Shown here one piece after another: positions 1 through 9,575 of a stretch of 64,000 nt of DNA (its first letter is position 1; every line of letters starts with the position of its first letter). Position numbers and translations under genes: made by a program. Below the pieces are notes generated by a model that was not told the DNA's origin, ran no database searches, and worked only from the letters and a program-made list of their open reading frames with translations. Origin of the DNA: Endozoicomonas euniceicola (GTDB lineage Bacteria; Pseudomonadota; Gammaproteobacteria; Pseudomonadales; Endozoicomonadaceae). The DNA is taken from contig NZ_CP103300.1 in NCBI RefSeq assembly GCF_025562755.1, positions 4,279,001-4,343,000 of the forward strand. Direction: 5' to 3'.

Positions 1-1299
1 TTGCTGAAATTCCTGCCATAACTGAGACAATCTCAGAATAGGCTGCGCCACCTGACCGGATAACATATTAAAGGCAATTAACTCGCCGATGGTCAGGTCA
101 CCGGCAATGACTTCTTTAGCCCCAAACCACAACAGTGCAACCGTGACCACTTTGTTAATCAGTTGTACTAACTGGCTACCTACTGTACCCAGAACACTGC
201 TGCTAAAGCTGGCTTTGGCATAACCGGCCAGGTAGCGCTCCCAGCGTGCCTGCATGCGGGGCTCAACCGCTGTTGACTTTAGTGTTTCCATTCCGGTAAT
301 CGATTCGGTCAGAAAAGCCTGGTTAATGGCACTGCGCTCAAACCGTTCTTTTGCCCGGTTGTGGAGTCCGGGGCTGATCAGGACAGAGAGCAGGATATAA
401 AAAGGAATGGAGGCAAGCACAAGTAAGGTGAGCGTCGATGAATAAAAGTACATCGCGATAAAGAGCACTATGGTAAAAAACAGGTCGAGAAGCAGTGTCA
501 TTGCATTGTTGGTAAGAAACTCCCTTATATTTTCCAGCTCTCTGATACGGGCCACCACCTGTCCCACCGGGCGGGCACTGAAATAAGCAATGGGGATTTT
601 CAACAGGTGTTCAAAAAGCCGACTACCCAGCTCTACGTCCACCCTGCAACTGGTGTGTGAGAACAGGTACATTCGTAAGGTGCCCAGACCGATTTCGAAC
701 AGGGACATGACCAGTAATGCGATGGCAATCACATTCAGTGTGGACAAGGCCTGATGTACCAAAACGGTATCCATAACCACCTGAAAACCAATAGGGGTAA
801 TCAGGGCAAAGAGTTGCAGAAAAAATGAGGCAAGAACGACTTCACCCAGTACTTTCCGATATTTAATGATGACAGGGATAAACCAGCTGATGCCAAACCG
901 TTTCATGGTATAACTTAAATCAAACCGCCTTGTCATCCAGAGGGCTTCGCCGTCCCATTGTTCCCAGAGTTCTTCGGTTTTTAATATACACGGCTGTTGT
1001 CCGAAGAATTGAACCATCACAGTGCCCTGTTCGGCATTGACGTCCGCGATGATAAAGTATCCTTCATTAGATTTTGCTATAAATGGAAAGGGCGACTTAT
1101 TAAATTTTTTCCTTTTGACCCTTACTTTTCTGGCTTTCATACCAAGACGTTGGGAAACTCTGACGAGATCCTGTATTTCAATATCCGTATCCTTTCCAGA
1201 TAGTTCATGCATTAAAGAGTTGGTATCAACGTTTTTTTCATGAAACTTTAAAAGCAGGGCGAGGGCAAATGATGCAGAGTTGAGGGTTGATTCAGACAT
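1..1299 (-). CDS. Type I secretion system ABC exporter, HlyB-like (3' part outside window)
   Basis: 433 codons are visible from the ATG at 1299; the frame stays open to base 1, so the nucleotide-binding domain lies outside the window. Residues 1-130 look like a C39 peptidase-like domain, but the catalytic Cys position near residue 10 is occupied by other residues (SASFALALLLKFHEKN), as in the non-proteolytic domain of HlyB. Residues about 135-433 form an ABC transmembrane domain with several hydrophobic helices and the family-typical stretch PIAYFSARPVGQVVARIREL. By family, such proteins sit in the inner membrane and export RTX-type substrates together with an HlyD-like adaptor and TolC. A weak Shine-Dalgarno (CGGAG) lies about 12 nt upstream. 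No substrate gene is seen in the window. Confidence 0.85.
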   Translation of the reverse strand, partial: MSESTLNSASFALALLLKFHEKNVDTNSLMHELSGKDTDIEIQDLVRVSQRLGMKARKVRVKRKKFNKSPFPFIAKSNEGYFIIADVNAEQGTVMVQFFGQQPCILKTEELWEQWDGEALWMTRRFDLSYTMKRFGISWFIPVIIKYRKVLGEVVLASFFLQLFALITPIGFQVVMDTVLVHQALSTLNVIAIALLVMSLFEIGLGTLRMYLFSHTSCRVDVELGSRLFEHLLKIPIAYFSARPVGQVVARIRELENIREFLTNNAMTLLLDLFFTIVLFIAMYFYSSTLTLLVLASIPFYILLSVLISPGLHNRAKERFERSAINQAFLTESITGMETLKSTAVEPRMQARWERYLAGYAKASFSSSVLGTVGSQLVQLINKVVTVALLWFGAKEVIAGDLTIGELIAFNMLSGQVAQPILRLSQLWQEFQQ

Positions 1300-1646
1300 T
1301 GTTATTGGGTACTCCGGTTACGTAAACGTTCGTCTGGTAATTTGAATTGTTGTTATGAAAGGAAAGGTTAAGGGACATAGCCAAACCCATGGAATAAATA
1401 CTATTAAAGAATGTTATTTTGAGGGATTAATATTAGACCGAATATTTCAAACATGGGTAGTTATTGTAATTACTGCTCAGGACTCTTAGTTTTATTTTTT
1501 CGGCTGACTACGGAGCAAGAAGATAAATATTTATAATGAACTCACATTTAATTTTTATTGGATTCAGCAATAACCCCTTTGAATACTCAAGCCTTCAGAG
1601 CAGCTCCAGCAGAAAGCCAAAGCCAGTACTCTGACTATTGTGTTTT
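1300..1646. other. AT-rich intergenic region between two minus-strand genes
   Basis: About 350 bases without a credible ORF. It holds the presumed promoter region of the exporter gene on the minus strand (AT-rich around 1320-1520). I see no clear terminator, repeat or RNA gene in it. Confidence 0.4.
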
Positions 1647-2984
1647 TTATTGACTATTGATCTTGTTAAAATTCCGGTAATACCATAACCAGGGGGTCCA
1701 CTTCAGAGACACTTTTTTTGCCATATTCTCTTCAATAACTTTCATTACTCTATCGCCAGCCCAGCCGAGAATAACGTAAGGGGTTACATAGCTTATGTCG
1801 TCTTTAAGATCTCCTGTCATGGCTCCGGCCCGGTTTATTCGCCGGTGAGGCTCTATATGAATGTTCCTATAAACCATGTTTTTTCTGTGGATAAAATAGT
1901 GTACTTTGCTGCCATTACTAGTGAGTAGCCTATCAAGAAATAAATCAATAAAAGGCTGAAGCTTTTCTTTGGTAAGCCCGTAGGGGTTGTTACCGTCGTT
2001 GTATAACTTTGTGATGGCCTGCATCACCAGTCGGCCATGTTTACTGTCTTCCTGACCGGACTCTCTGTCTGCCGGGGCATAGAACCAATAGATGTACTTC
2101 TTGCCATTATGTTTATAGGTTTTTATGTCGTCAAAAAATGTATCGAGTTGCTTTTTCACCATTGACCGAAGCACGCTTGCTTTATGAGGCTTTTTCTTAG
2201 CCAGCTCCATGCCCCGTGCAAGGTCATCAAGCACCTGCATCATGGCCAGGGACCGGTTGTAAGCTGGATAGAGACCTGCCAGCTCAGGTTGGATATCCTC
2301 CATTCTGCTATTGTCCGGGATGCGCAGCAGGTTGTTAAGAGGGTCATACCAGAAAGCCAAAACAAACTGGTCAATAGTTTCTTCTATTTTTTCAAAATAG
2401 AATAACGCCTTCTCGCGATATGTGGTTCCTGACCCCTTGAGGTATTCCTCTCCGAAGGGGACAGCCTCATTCCAAAGCCCTGGAGATTCCATGATCAATC
2501 TGAAGTTTTCGGCAATAGGCTGAAGGATCATGGCGGTCATAATAATATTGGCAAAAGGCTTTTTTTCACCATTCACCTTGAAATCGTCATGCAATGTAGG
2601 CCAGACAGGCAGTTTTTTATTGGAAACGTAGAGCGTTTTGCCTTCTTCGGGGTGGTTTCGCACAGCTAATATTTCATCACTCATCTTAAGGGACTGGTTC
2701 AGGAAGGTAATGTCTCCAGTCACTCTATAGGCAACATTGATCCCCAGCATTATGGGCCCCTGCTGCCAGGCCATTTTTTTTCTATCGTTGTGTTTGATCG
2801 TTTTAAACTTATCCAGCTTTTCTTTGTAAATTCTCAGTTCGTCATCTGGAGGCAGAACGAGCCTGTCTTGGGCAGGACTGGTCTGATATACCTTAGGGGT
2901 GGTGCTATTCGATTGATTGGAAGAGAAAGATTTAGTGGTAAACATCAGACTTAAACTGATGGCCAACAAGCCTTTTATTAACAT
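1647..2984 (-). CDS. Secreted protein of unknown function, probable (alpha/alpha)-barrel-like fold
   Basis: 445 aa. Residues 1-22 form a Sec signal peptide (basic start, hydrophobic core, SFSS), so the protein is exported. The body is rich in amphipathic helices with Trp- and Tyr-rich segments such as AWQQGPIMLGINVAYRVTGD and WYDPLNNLLRIPDNSR. This pattern resembles secreted (alpha/alpha)n-toroid proteins, the fold used by several polysaccharide lyases and unsaturated glycoside hydrolases. I recognise no specific family and no catalytic motif, so a role on polysaccharide is only a fold-level guess. It stands alone, downstream of the Gln-synthetase-like operon and transcribed the same way. Confidence 0.6.
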   Translation of the reverse strand: MLIKGLLAISLSLMFTTKSFSSNQSNSTTPKVYQTSPAQDRLVLPPDDELRIYKEKLDKFKTIKHNDRKKMAWQQGPIMLGINVAYRVTGDITFLNQSLKMSDEILAVRNHPEEGKTLYVSNKKLPVWPTLHDDFKVNGEKKPFANIIMTAMILQPIAENFRLIMESPGLWNEAVPFGEEYLKGSGTTYREKALFYFEKIEETIDQFVLAFWYDPLNNLLRIPDNSRMEDIQPELAGLYPAYNRSLAMMQVLDDLARGMELAKKKPHKASVLRSMVKKQLDTFFDDIKTYKHNGKKYIYWFYAPADRESGQEDSKHGRLVMQAITKLYNDGNNPYGLTKEKLQPFIDLFLDRLLTSNGSKVHYFIHRKNMVYRNIHIEPHRRINRAGAMTGDLKDDISYVTPYVILGWAGDRVMKVIEENMAKKVSLKWTPWLWYYRNFNKINSQ

Positions 2985-3149
2985 AAAAAGTACTCGCTTA
3001 TATCATGACAACCAGTACAGGCATCCACAAAAGACAGTTTAAGTCGTTTTGAGAGCGAACCGGACAAAATTAATCGCGAAAGGGCAACAGTAAGAATAAT
3101 GGTGATTGCTAGTATTTCCAGCCTGCCAGATAAAAATAGCGCTTAGCGT

Positions 3150-3857
3150 TTACTGCGCTCTATCTAAATAATTCAGTACCCATTGCCCAACAACTGAACT
3201 GTCGACAGGTTGTTTAAGAGATTCAATACCTTCAACGAATCGGGACTGAGGGAGCCCCTTTTTCCGACTACGGATTAACGCCTCCATAAAAGCTTTAGTG
3301 AACTCAGGATGTCCCTGAATACTCAGAAAATGGTTACTGTATGTCACCATGTAGTATGGGCAGAAGTCACTGGCGGCAATAACGGTGGCTGCATTGGGCA
3401 GATGCTCTATTTGTTCTTTATGGCTGACCAGCACCCTCAGAGAGTTGAGTGATGGCTGCATCCAGTCATGGTGTTTTATCAATGTATTCCCGGATATGCC
3501 AATCCCCCAGCCTTTGTCTGACTGTACGACGGTTCCGCCCAGTGCTTTCGCCATCAGTTGATGCCCAAAACAGATACCCACTGTTGTTTGTCCGTCAATG
3601 TAGAGTTGTTTCACAAAAGCTTCCAGGGCAGAAATCCATGGGAAAGGGTCGTTAACGCTATGACGACTGCCAGAGATGATCCACCCGTCGCAATCGGTAG
3701 TGTTTTCAGGCAATTGCCCGTCAAGCGCACGATAGGTTGTCAGTTTCAGAGTCGGATTATGCTGTTCAAGCAAGGCTTGAAACATGCCGGGGTAATTGCC
3801 GTGGTCTGGTTGCAACTGAGTCTGTACATCGTCACAAAGCAACAGGCCAATATTCAT
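3150..3857 (-). CDS. Class I glutamine amidotransferase-like hydrolase
   Basis: 235 aa from the ATG at 3857. A longer in-frame start at 3950 would run into the upstream gene and adds no conserved sequence. The class I amidotransferase nucleophile elbow is visible (VGICFGHQLMAKALGG, Cys96), as are the His/Glu pair in SIQGHPEF (His183, Glu185). The start codon overlaps the stop of the iron alcohol dehydrogenase by one base (TAATG), implying translational coupling. In this context it probably hydrolyses a gamma-glutamyl amide product made by the Gln-synthetase-like enzyme, releasing glutamate; this is inferred from the neighbours. The alternative is a generic amidotransferase subunit. Confidence 0.8.
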   Translation of the reverse strand: MNIGLLLCDDVQTQLQPDHGNYPGMFQALLEQHNPTLKLTTYRALDGQLPENTTDCDGWIISGSRHSVNDPFPWISALEAFVKQLYIDGQTTVGICFGHQLMAKALGGTVVQSDKGWGIGISGNTLIKHHDWMQPSLNSLRVLVSHKEQIEHLPNAATVIAASDFCPYYMVTYSNHFLSIQGHPEFTKAFMEALIRSRKKGLPQSRFVEGIESLKQPVDSSVVGQWVLNYLDRAQ

Positions 3858-5029
3858 TAAACATTCCCCTGTATGGCGGCTGCAAAAATTTTCTCGTAGT
3901 CCGAAGCGGAAAAGGCAATGGGGTTTGTTCCGGCGGAGGGGTCGTCGCAAGCCATTTTTCCAATTCTCTCACTATGGGTGTCGTCTATACCAATCTCTGC
4001 CAGACGGTGAGGAATATTGCACTGCTGCCGCAGGGTCATCACCCATTCAAAAAAAGCTGGAAAACCCGGCTCTGGCAAATCCAGATAGCGACTTAAGCGG
4101 GCTATATCGTCGCTGATAACGGACTCGTTGGCCTTGAGCACATAGGGCATCAGAATGGCATTCAGTAAACCATGATGGGCATCGTAAATGGCTCCCAGGG
4201 GGTGGGCGAGAGCGTGCATGGCTCCGAGCCCTTTTTGAAAGGCGGTTGCCCCCATTGTCGACGCCACCAGCATCTGGGTACGGGCTTCAATGTCGTCACC
4301 ACGGCTGACAGCCACTGGCAGGAAATCCTTAATAAGCCGAATACCTTCTACCGCAATGCCTTTTGCCATGGGGTGGTAAAGAGGTGAGCAATACGCTTCG
4401 AGGTTATGGGAGAGGGCGTCTATACCGGTGGCGGCGGTGATAGCTGCGGGTAGACCACAGGTTAATTCCGGATCCAGAATAACCGTCTCTGGTAGCATAT
4501 TGGGGTGGAAAATAATTTTCTTGATCTGGTCCTGCTGGTGGGTAATCACCGAGGCTCGCCCTACTTCGGAGCCTGTTCCTGCCGTTGTTGGTACTGCAAT
4601 AACCGGTGCCATTGTGGCTGTATTGGCACGCAGATAATTATCTCCGACATCCTCAAAATCCCATAAAGGCCGGTCCTGACCAGCCATCAGAGCAACGGCT
4701 TTGCCGGCATCCAGCGCAGAACCACCGCCAAAAGCAATAACCCCGTCGTGATTGTTTTTCTGATAGGCGACGACACCGGCATCAATGTTTTCGCCGGTAG
4801 GGTTGGCTTTGATGGCGGAGAAAACCGAGCACCCTGCTAATTCTGTACCGCAATGTTCCGCTGCATTTTTCAGAAATGGCAGGTTTGCCAGTCCGGGGTC
4901 TGTAATAATCAGAGGGTTAGTTATAGCTTTTTCACGACAAATGTCTGGTAGCTCCCGGATGCGACCTGCCCCTGTCCGAACTGTCGTAGGGTAATGCCAG
5001 TTGGCAGTGTATTGTTCAAAGTCCATCAT
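3857..5029 (-). CDS. Iron-containing alcohol dehydrogenase
   Basis: 390 aa, the usual length for group III Fe-ADHs. Visible motifs are the NAD-binding GGGSALDAGKAVALM, the conserved PTTAGTGSEVGRASVI, and the metal-ligand helices DALSHNLEAYCS and GAMHALAHPLGAIYDAHHG. It presumably oxidises a primary alcohol to an aldehyde with NAD+, in the cytoplasm. It is the middle gene of a three-gene minus-strand operon: 43 nt after the Gln-synthetase-like gene and overlapping the amidotransferase by one base. That context suggests the substrate is a gamma-glutamylated amino alcohol. The start could be the second ATG (5026). Confidence 0.88.
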   Translation of the reverse strand: MMDFEQYTANWHYPTTVRTGAGRIRELPDICREKAITNPLIITDPGLANLPFLKNAAEHCGTELAGCSVFSAIKANPTGENIDAGVVAYQKNNHDGVIAFGGGSALDAGKAVALMAGQDRPLWDFEDVGDNYLRANTATMAPVIAVPTTAGTGSEVGRASVITHQQDQIKKIIFHPNMLPETVILDPELTCGLPAAITAATGIDALSHNLEAYCSPLYHPMAKGIAVEGIRLIKDFLPVAVSRGDDIEARTQMLVASTMGATAFQKGLGAMHALAHPLGAIYDAHHGLLNAILMPYVLKANESVISDDIARLSRYLDLPEPGFPAFFEWVMTLRQQCNIPHRLAEIGIDDTHSERIGKMACDDPSAGTNPIAFSASDYEKIFAAAIQGNV

Positions 5030-5072
5030 GCAATACTCATGTCAGCAGCGCTGGTTAAGGGTTTGTTGGCGA

Positions 5073-6446
5073 TTAAATAATTTCGAAGTAGCGATCCATC
5101 TCCCAGTCAGTGATGTGTTTTCTGAATTCTCTTTCTTCCCACTCCCTGGAGGCGGCGTAATGGTCTACGAAATCGTCTCCCAGCATTGAGCGCGCCGATT
5201 CAGACTGTTTAAATCGCTGTGCTGCCTCCCATAACGTAGCGGGCAGAGCAAGCTCCTCAGGGTGTTGTTGTTCGTAGGCATTGCCCTGTACCGGATCGCC
5301 GGGTTCCCACTTATTAATAATGCCGTGCAGGCCCGAAGCCAGAGCAGCTGCCAGCGCCAGATAAGGGTTAGCATCGGCAGAGCCAAGGCGGTATTCAACA
5401 CGCTGATACTGATCAGAACCGGGTATCACCCGCAGTGCGGTTGTGCGATTTTCGACGCCCCAGGTGGCGTCGGTAGGTGCCCAGAAATCAGGAATCATTC
5501 GAGTATAGCTGTTCACAGTGGGGGCAACCATCGTAAGAAACTCCGGCATCAGGCGCTGCTGACCAGCGATAAAGTGCCGCTGAATCTGACTGATTCCATG
5601 CGGTTGGGTTGAATCATAAAATGCCGAACGATTGTCGTCTGAATGGCGCAGAGACAGGTGTATATGGCCGCTCTGACCCGGATAGTCCGCTGACCACTTC
5701 GCCATAAAGGTCGCCATTAATTCATTCTTTTGCGCCAGCACCTTGATAAAGGTTTTGAACAGTGCGGCCTTGTCAGCCGCATGGGTGGCAGAGTCTACGG
5801 CAATGGCTGCTTCAATAACGCCGGGGCCGGTTTCGGTATGAACGCTTTCCAGGGGGAAGTCCATGGTCTGGGACAGCGACAGAATTTGCTGATACAGGTC
5901 AGAGTGTACCGAATTGCGCAAAATGGAATAACCAAACCAGTCCGGCGTAAAAGGCTGAAGATTGCGAAAACCTTTTTCGCGGACGGAATCCGGTGTTTCT
6001 TTGAATAGGAAAAACTCATATTCCAGAGCGGCATGAACCTCAAAGCCCAGTGACTCAGCCTTTTGGATAACCCTTCGTAACGTGCCCCTGGGGCAAATGG
6101 CTTCAGCCTGCCCACAGAACTCTCCCAGAAATAGCAACATACCGTCTTCAAAGGGAATTTCACGACAGGAGTCTGGCAGAATTCTGACAGGAGCATCGGG
6201 GTATCCGGTATGCCAGCCAGTATACTTAACGTTGTCGTACGGCTGGTCTTTGCTGTCCCAGCCCAGAATGACATCGCAAAAGGAAAAACCCTTTTCCAGA
6301 GAGGAAAAGAACTTTTCTTTGCTCATGTATTTGCCTAGCATAATACCGTCATTGTCAAACAGGCCCACTTTCACATGGGTCAGTTTGCGTTTTTCAACGA
6401 TTTGTCTGGCGTCGGCTACGGTTTTGACGTTTCTGGGGTTCAGCAT
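5073..6446 (-). CDS. Glutamine synthetase family gamma-glutamyl-amine ligase (PuuA/IpuC-like)
   Basis: 457 aa. The GS catalytic domain is clear: SGHIHLSLR, NSYTRMIPDFWAPTDATWG, NRTTALRVIPGS and YRLGSADANPYLALAAALAS. A short N-terminal beta-grasp-like domain precedes it (residues about 15-110). The lone copy with degradative partners and its divergence from GlnA suggest a PuuA/IpuC-type enzyme that ligates glutamate to an amine using ATP, rather than assimilatory GlnA. It is first in the operon with the Fe-ADH and the amidotransferase. The amine substrate (ethanolamine, alaninol, a polyamine) cannot be read from sequence. Confidence 0.82.
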   Translation of the reverse strand: MLNPRNVKTVADARQIVEKRKLTHVKVGLFDNDGIMLGKYMSKEKFFSSLEKGFSFCDVILGWDSKDQPYDNVKYTGWHTGYPDAPVRILPDSCREIPFEDGMLLFLGEFCGQAEAICPRGTLRRVIQKAESLGFEVHAALEYEFFLFKETPDSVREKGFRNLQPFTPDWFGYSILRNSVHSDLYQQILSLSQTMDFPLESVHTETGPGVIEAAIAVDSATHAADKAALFKTFIKVLAQKNELMATFMAKWSADYPGQSGHIHLSLRHSDDNRSAFYDSTQPHGISQIQRHFIAGQQRLMPEFLTMVAPTVNSYTRMIPDFWAPTDATWGVENRTTALRVIPGSDQYQRVEYRLGSADANPYLALAAALASGLHGIINKWEPGDPVQGNAYEQQHPEELALPATLWEAAQRFKQSESARSMLGDDFVDHYAASREWEEREFRKHITDWEMDRYFEII

Positions 6447-6616
6447 GAGGTTACACCGGTATCAGCCATCGAAGTTTCCTCTTTGTATTTTGCGCTTCTT
6501 CCCTGAAAATAAGCAGCATGAAGCCCGGAGGCTTAAAGAAAAAGCAGGAGTAATGACCAGCAAGAAGTTATTTCCGGTGACTATTACGTTTGCAGCATAA
6601 ACTTTTATAAGGGCTG

Positions 6617-7216
6617 ATGCTAATGTCTTCCCGGGAGATGCTTAGAGTGTTAACACTTGAACAAGTTTTGAACTTTCGCTCTCAACTTACCACGATAGAA
6701 AGTGGCCTTCCGACATTGTATAAAATCGCACCTAAACGGGTTCTATGCGAATTATGTCGATCTGGAGAAACCTATTATTTACGAAGAACTTTTGATGACA
6801 AAATACTCCATGTAACCCTCCCCGAAGTATTTATTTTTGTGGTTCTCCTATCACATCCCACTCAGGTATTCTGCGCTCAGGGAATTGTCAACAGCACCAG
6901 TGATGAGATCTACTTAATGAAATATCCTCCTGTGCTTGTACTGGGGCACACGTCTATCACCCGCAACAGTCCGGTTTTGTACGCAGGACAGTTAGTCCTT
7001 GAAAATGACAGCATGTTTGCCTGGGATAATTGTAGTGGCCATTACCAGCCAACTTCTGTTCTTCATGAAAGTAATTTCCTTCCGCCTGTTAAACATTTGC
7101 TGCCTGTGAGCAAAATGGTTAGTTTTGAGGATGGGGGAGCTGGGTATGTTTATCTCAAGGCTACTGGAAAAATTAATGAGCCGTGGGCTCAACCTGTTTG
7201 CGTATATTTTCAATAG
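6617..7216 (+). CDS. Orphan protein with an SGHYxP motif
   Basis: 199 aa from 6617; an internal Met at residue 8 is an alternative start. No signal peptide or membrane segment. The C-terminal half holds VLYAGQLVLENDSMFAWDN followed by CSGHYQPTS (residues about 144-152). I have the impression that an AGE..N-SGHY-P pattern recurs in C-terminal parts of bacterial effectors and toxins of unknown function. N-terminal cysteines CELCRSGE may form part of a metal knuckle, but no full zinc motif is present. Function unknown. It stands alone, about 170 nt from the divergent Gln-synthetase operon. Confidence 0.6.
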   Translation: MLMSSREMLRVLTLEQVLNFRSQLTTIESGLPTLYKIAPKRVLCELCRSGETYYLRRTFDDKILHVTLPEVFIFVVLLSHPTQVFCAQGIVNSTSDEIYLMKYPPVLVLGHTSITRNSPVLYAGQLVLENDSMFAWDNCSGHYQPTSVLHESNFLPPVKHLLPVSKMVSFEDGGAGYVYLKATGKINEPWAQPVCVYFQ

Positions 7217-7288
7217 GCCTGGTGCGACTGCTCTCCGCCTTATCAGGCAAGACTACGATCAAAAAGCGAATTATGAGAGAAGAGTCGT

Positions 7289-7450
7289 ATGATGGGTATA
7301 TGGGAAGTTGTTACGGATTTTACGATAGCCAGTGCATTGATTCTGGTCTGTAAACTGATCAGGGTCAATGTTGTCAGTGTCCAAAAGTTATTTATTCCCG
7401 TGGCTTTGCTCGCAGGTCTGGTGGGGTTAGAGGAGCAGCAATCAAGTTAA
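7289..7450 (+). pseudogene. Relic of a GltS-like sodium/glutamate symporter (N-terminus only)
   Basis: A 53-codon ORF (ATG at 7289, or 7292) encodes IWEVVTDFTIASALILVC, then KLIRVNVVSVQKLFIPVALL and AGLVGL, before a stop. The pattern of an N-terminal hydrophobic helix, KLLR..V..LQKLFIPA and an AG.GLL helix is what I recognise as the first two helices of GltS-family carriers, which are normally about 400 aa. Nothing downstream continues the protein in any frame before 7560. I call it a truncated remnant; a genuine small membrane protein is less likely. Confidence 0.5.
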
Positions 7451-7560
7451 TACCATGTACTTTTTTCATCCTGAGGCTTTATGTTTCAATATTCATCCTC
7501 TTAACGATTAAAAATACTCTATATTGGTATTTCTTTTATACAACCGCACAACATAAAACA

Positions 7561-9318
7561 ATGTTATCAAATACACAATCGTCGTTGTTTGTTTGTTTCT
7601 TAGGAGCGTTGCTAACAATAAGCTACTCTCAGGAAGTACTGTCCAGTGGCGGGGCTGGTGTTCTGAATCCATTGCCTGGCAATCTTTTAAATATTTGGTC
7701 TGCCAGCATGTTTCAAAGGAGTCAGTATTCAGAGTCACTAAATGTTTTGCCCGTACGGGGTAGAAAAGAAGAAAGTCTTGATCAGATCGCAGACCTGCCG
7801 TTAAAAAAGAGTGGCTCACCACTGAATTTTGTCAGGATAACCAGTCCTTACCCTTTTGATGTTGATGCTGATGCTGATAGTCTGAGGCTGTCAGCAGATA
7901 CCCTATGCACGACAAAGGCAGTCAGACCTGATGAAAATAAACAGTGGAAGTGTTTTAGCAACAAAAAACACGGTCATGCAGAGATAGACATCTTACTGCC
8001 GGAAACCAAAGAAGCTAAAGTCTTCATCGCCACCAATCAGGCTGTCACAGTGCACTATCCGCCCCTGTCAAATGCGCCTCAGGCAGGCACTGGGCAATCG
8101 ACGGATCCTCTATCCGTGCACATTAATCAGGAGCATGCTTTAAAACAGAGCCTTTCAAAGCAGTTAAGAGACCAGGAGAAAGTTCAGGCAGCTATTCAAA
8201 GAGCATCCGGTCTGCTTAAAGTCTCCTTATCAAATCCATCTGACGATTCAGCATTACAGACTGAACAAGCTATTGCTTTTAAGCTGATTCACGGGCTCTC
8301 ACAAGAAGAAGAGCAGGAATTTAAAGATCAGATTGAAAAAATCAGGTCCGGAGAACAATTAAATGCTGCCACAAATCCAGATCTGGTGCTGGCCCCGGAT
8401 ACCAGCATTCATCTTGAAAACCTCAATGTTATATTTTCAGGGCTGATAAACAGCCTTCCTGTAGATGGTGGTACCAGTAGTTCTGGAAATAATCAGGGAA
8501 AAAGTCCTGGCGACGGCACCAGCAACGCTTCAGAGAGCTCCCGGAATAGTTCCGGACCAGAAACCTCAGCGGGAAAAGAAACACAGAACTCATCGGTTCC
8601 TTCTGATAAACCCAAAAACACACGGATTCAACCGTTGGCGTCTGCTCCCGGTCGACTGCTGAAACCAGGCCTGCTCACTAGATTGGGTGCCGGGCGTGCC
8701 CTGAACAACCCAGTGGTTATGAATAATAGCGCAGGGGCTTCAACCGGCCAGATTACGGGTAAAGCAGAGATTAAGGCCCGTAAAGCCATTCAAAGAAAAA
8801 TAGCCCGGGCCATGGCATTACAAAAAGCGGTCAAGCTACCGAGATTTTTCCCCTTAAAATATACATCACTAATGGGAAGCTACCTCTTCATAAACACAGC
8901 CATAGCAGTTTACGCTCCTTCAATGGGTTTTCCGGTGGTTGATCCAATGTCGTTTATCCCGATAAGCACTTTTCTCTTTACGTATCTAAGTGCAGAAGCG
9001 TGTTTAGAAGGGTTTGGCAGGGCAAAAGAGGTCACTAAAGCAACCACCACTCAGGAAGAACTTAAACTGGAATTAGCTGTACAGGAAGCTTGCCTGAAGG
9101 CACGAACCCGCAGGTCATTGGATGAATTCGGAGTGGAGGTCGAAGCCTCTATCCAAGGTAAGCGCTACGTCCTGTCTGATTATGGAAAAGCCGAGTCCGA
9201 CTGCTTCAGAAGGCTTGGCCTCGACCCTGAATTACCATTGACCAGACATGATGTTATTAAAGCAACTGAGGAAACCGCCGAGGAAATTTGTGCCAGAATA
9301 AAGTCGCCTGGTAAGTAG
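7561..9318 (+). CDS. Large exported protein of unknown function with a Ser/Gly/Asn linker
   Basis: 585 aa. A hydrophobic N-terminus (residues 1-24, FVCFLGALLTISYSQ) looks like a signal peptide. Residues 45-175 are a mixed region without recognisable domain. Residues 180-260 are Gln/Glu-rich and helical. A low-complexity linker rich in Gly, Ser, Asn and Pro spans about 300-345. Residues about 415-475 contain two hydrophobic helices, and a helical tail holds four Cys. I do not recognise a family. The composition resembles long lineage-specific exported proteins of symbionts; an effector role is speculation. No operon partner: the next gene is 257 nt away. Confidence 0.6.
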   Translation: MLSNTQSSLFVCFLGALLTISYSQEVLSSGGAGVLNPLPGNLLNIWSASMFQRSQYSESLNVLPVRGRKEESLDQIADLPLKKSGSPLNFVRITSPYPFDVDADADSLRLSADTLCTTKAVRPDENKQWKCFSNKKHGHAEIDILLPETKEAKVFIATNQAVTVHYPPLSNAPQAGTGQSTDPLSVHINQEHALKQSLSKQLRDQEKVQAAIQRASGLLKVSLSNPSDDSALQTEQAIAFKLIHGLSQEEEQEFKDQIEKIRSGEQLNAATNPDLVLAPDTSIHLENLNVIFSGLINSLPVDGGTSSSGNNQGKSPGDGTSNASESSRNSSGPETSAGKETQNSSVPSDKPKNTRIQPLASAPGRLLKPGLLTRLGAGRALNNPVVMNNSAGASTGQITGKAEIKARKAIQRKIARAMALQKAVKLPRFFPLKYTSLMGSYLFINTAIAVYAPSMGFPVVDPMSFIPISTFLFTYLSAEACLEGFGRAKEVTKATTTQEELKLELAVQEACLKARTRRSLDEFGVEVEASIQGKRYVLSDYGKAESDCFRRLGLDPELPLTRHDVIKATEETAEEICARIKSPGK

Positions 9319-9575
9319 CCGGAAGGTCTGGGCAGATTCTATTTTCTAAAGCGTGGAGGCCTTCCATCAGGAGCATAAATAAATAAAGGCAGGTAGCAGG
9401 GCTGTCTTGCTGCTTGCTGTTCTGGATAATTACGACATTGTGCCTGATTCCATTTAGTAATATCCTCCGAATCCCCAACTCGCTAATAGTCATAATGTGA
9501 TCGCTCTGATGCTGATCGCACCATGGCCTGTAAATAGTGACGTTCCGGAGTAAGCAGTAAAAAAGGAAGTCAGGT

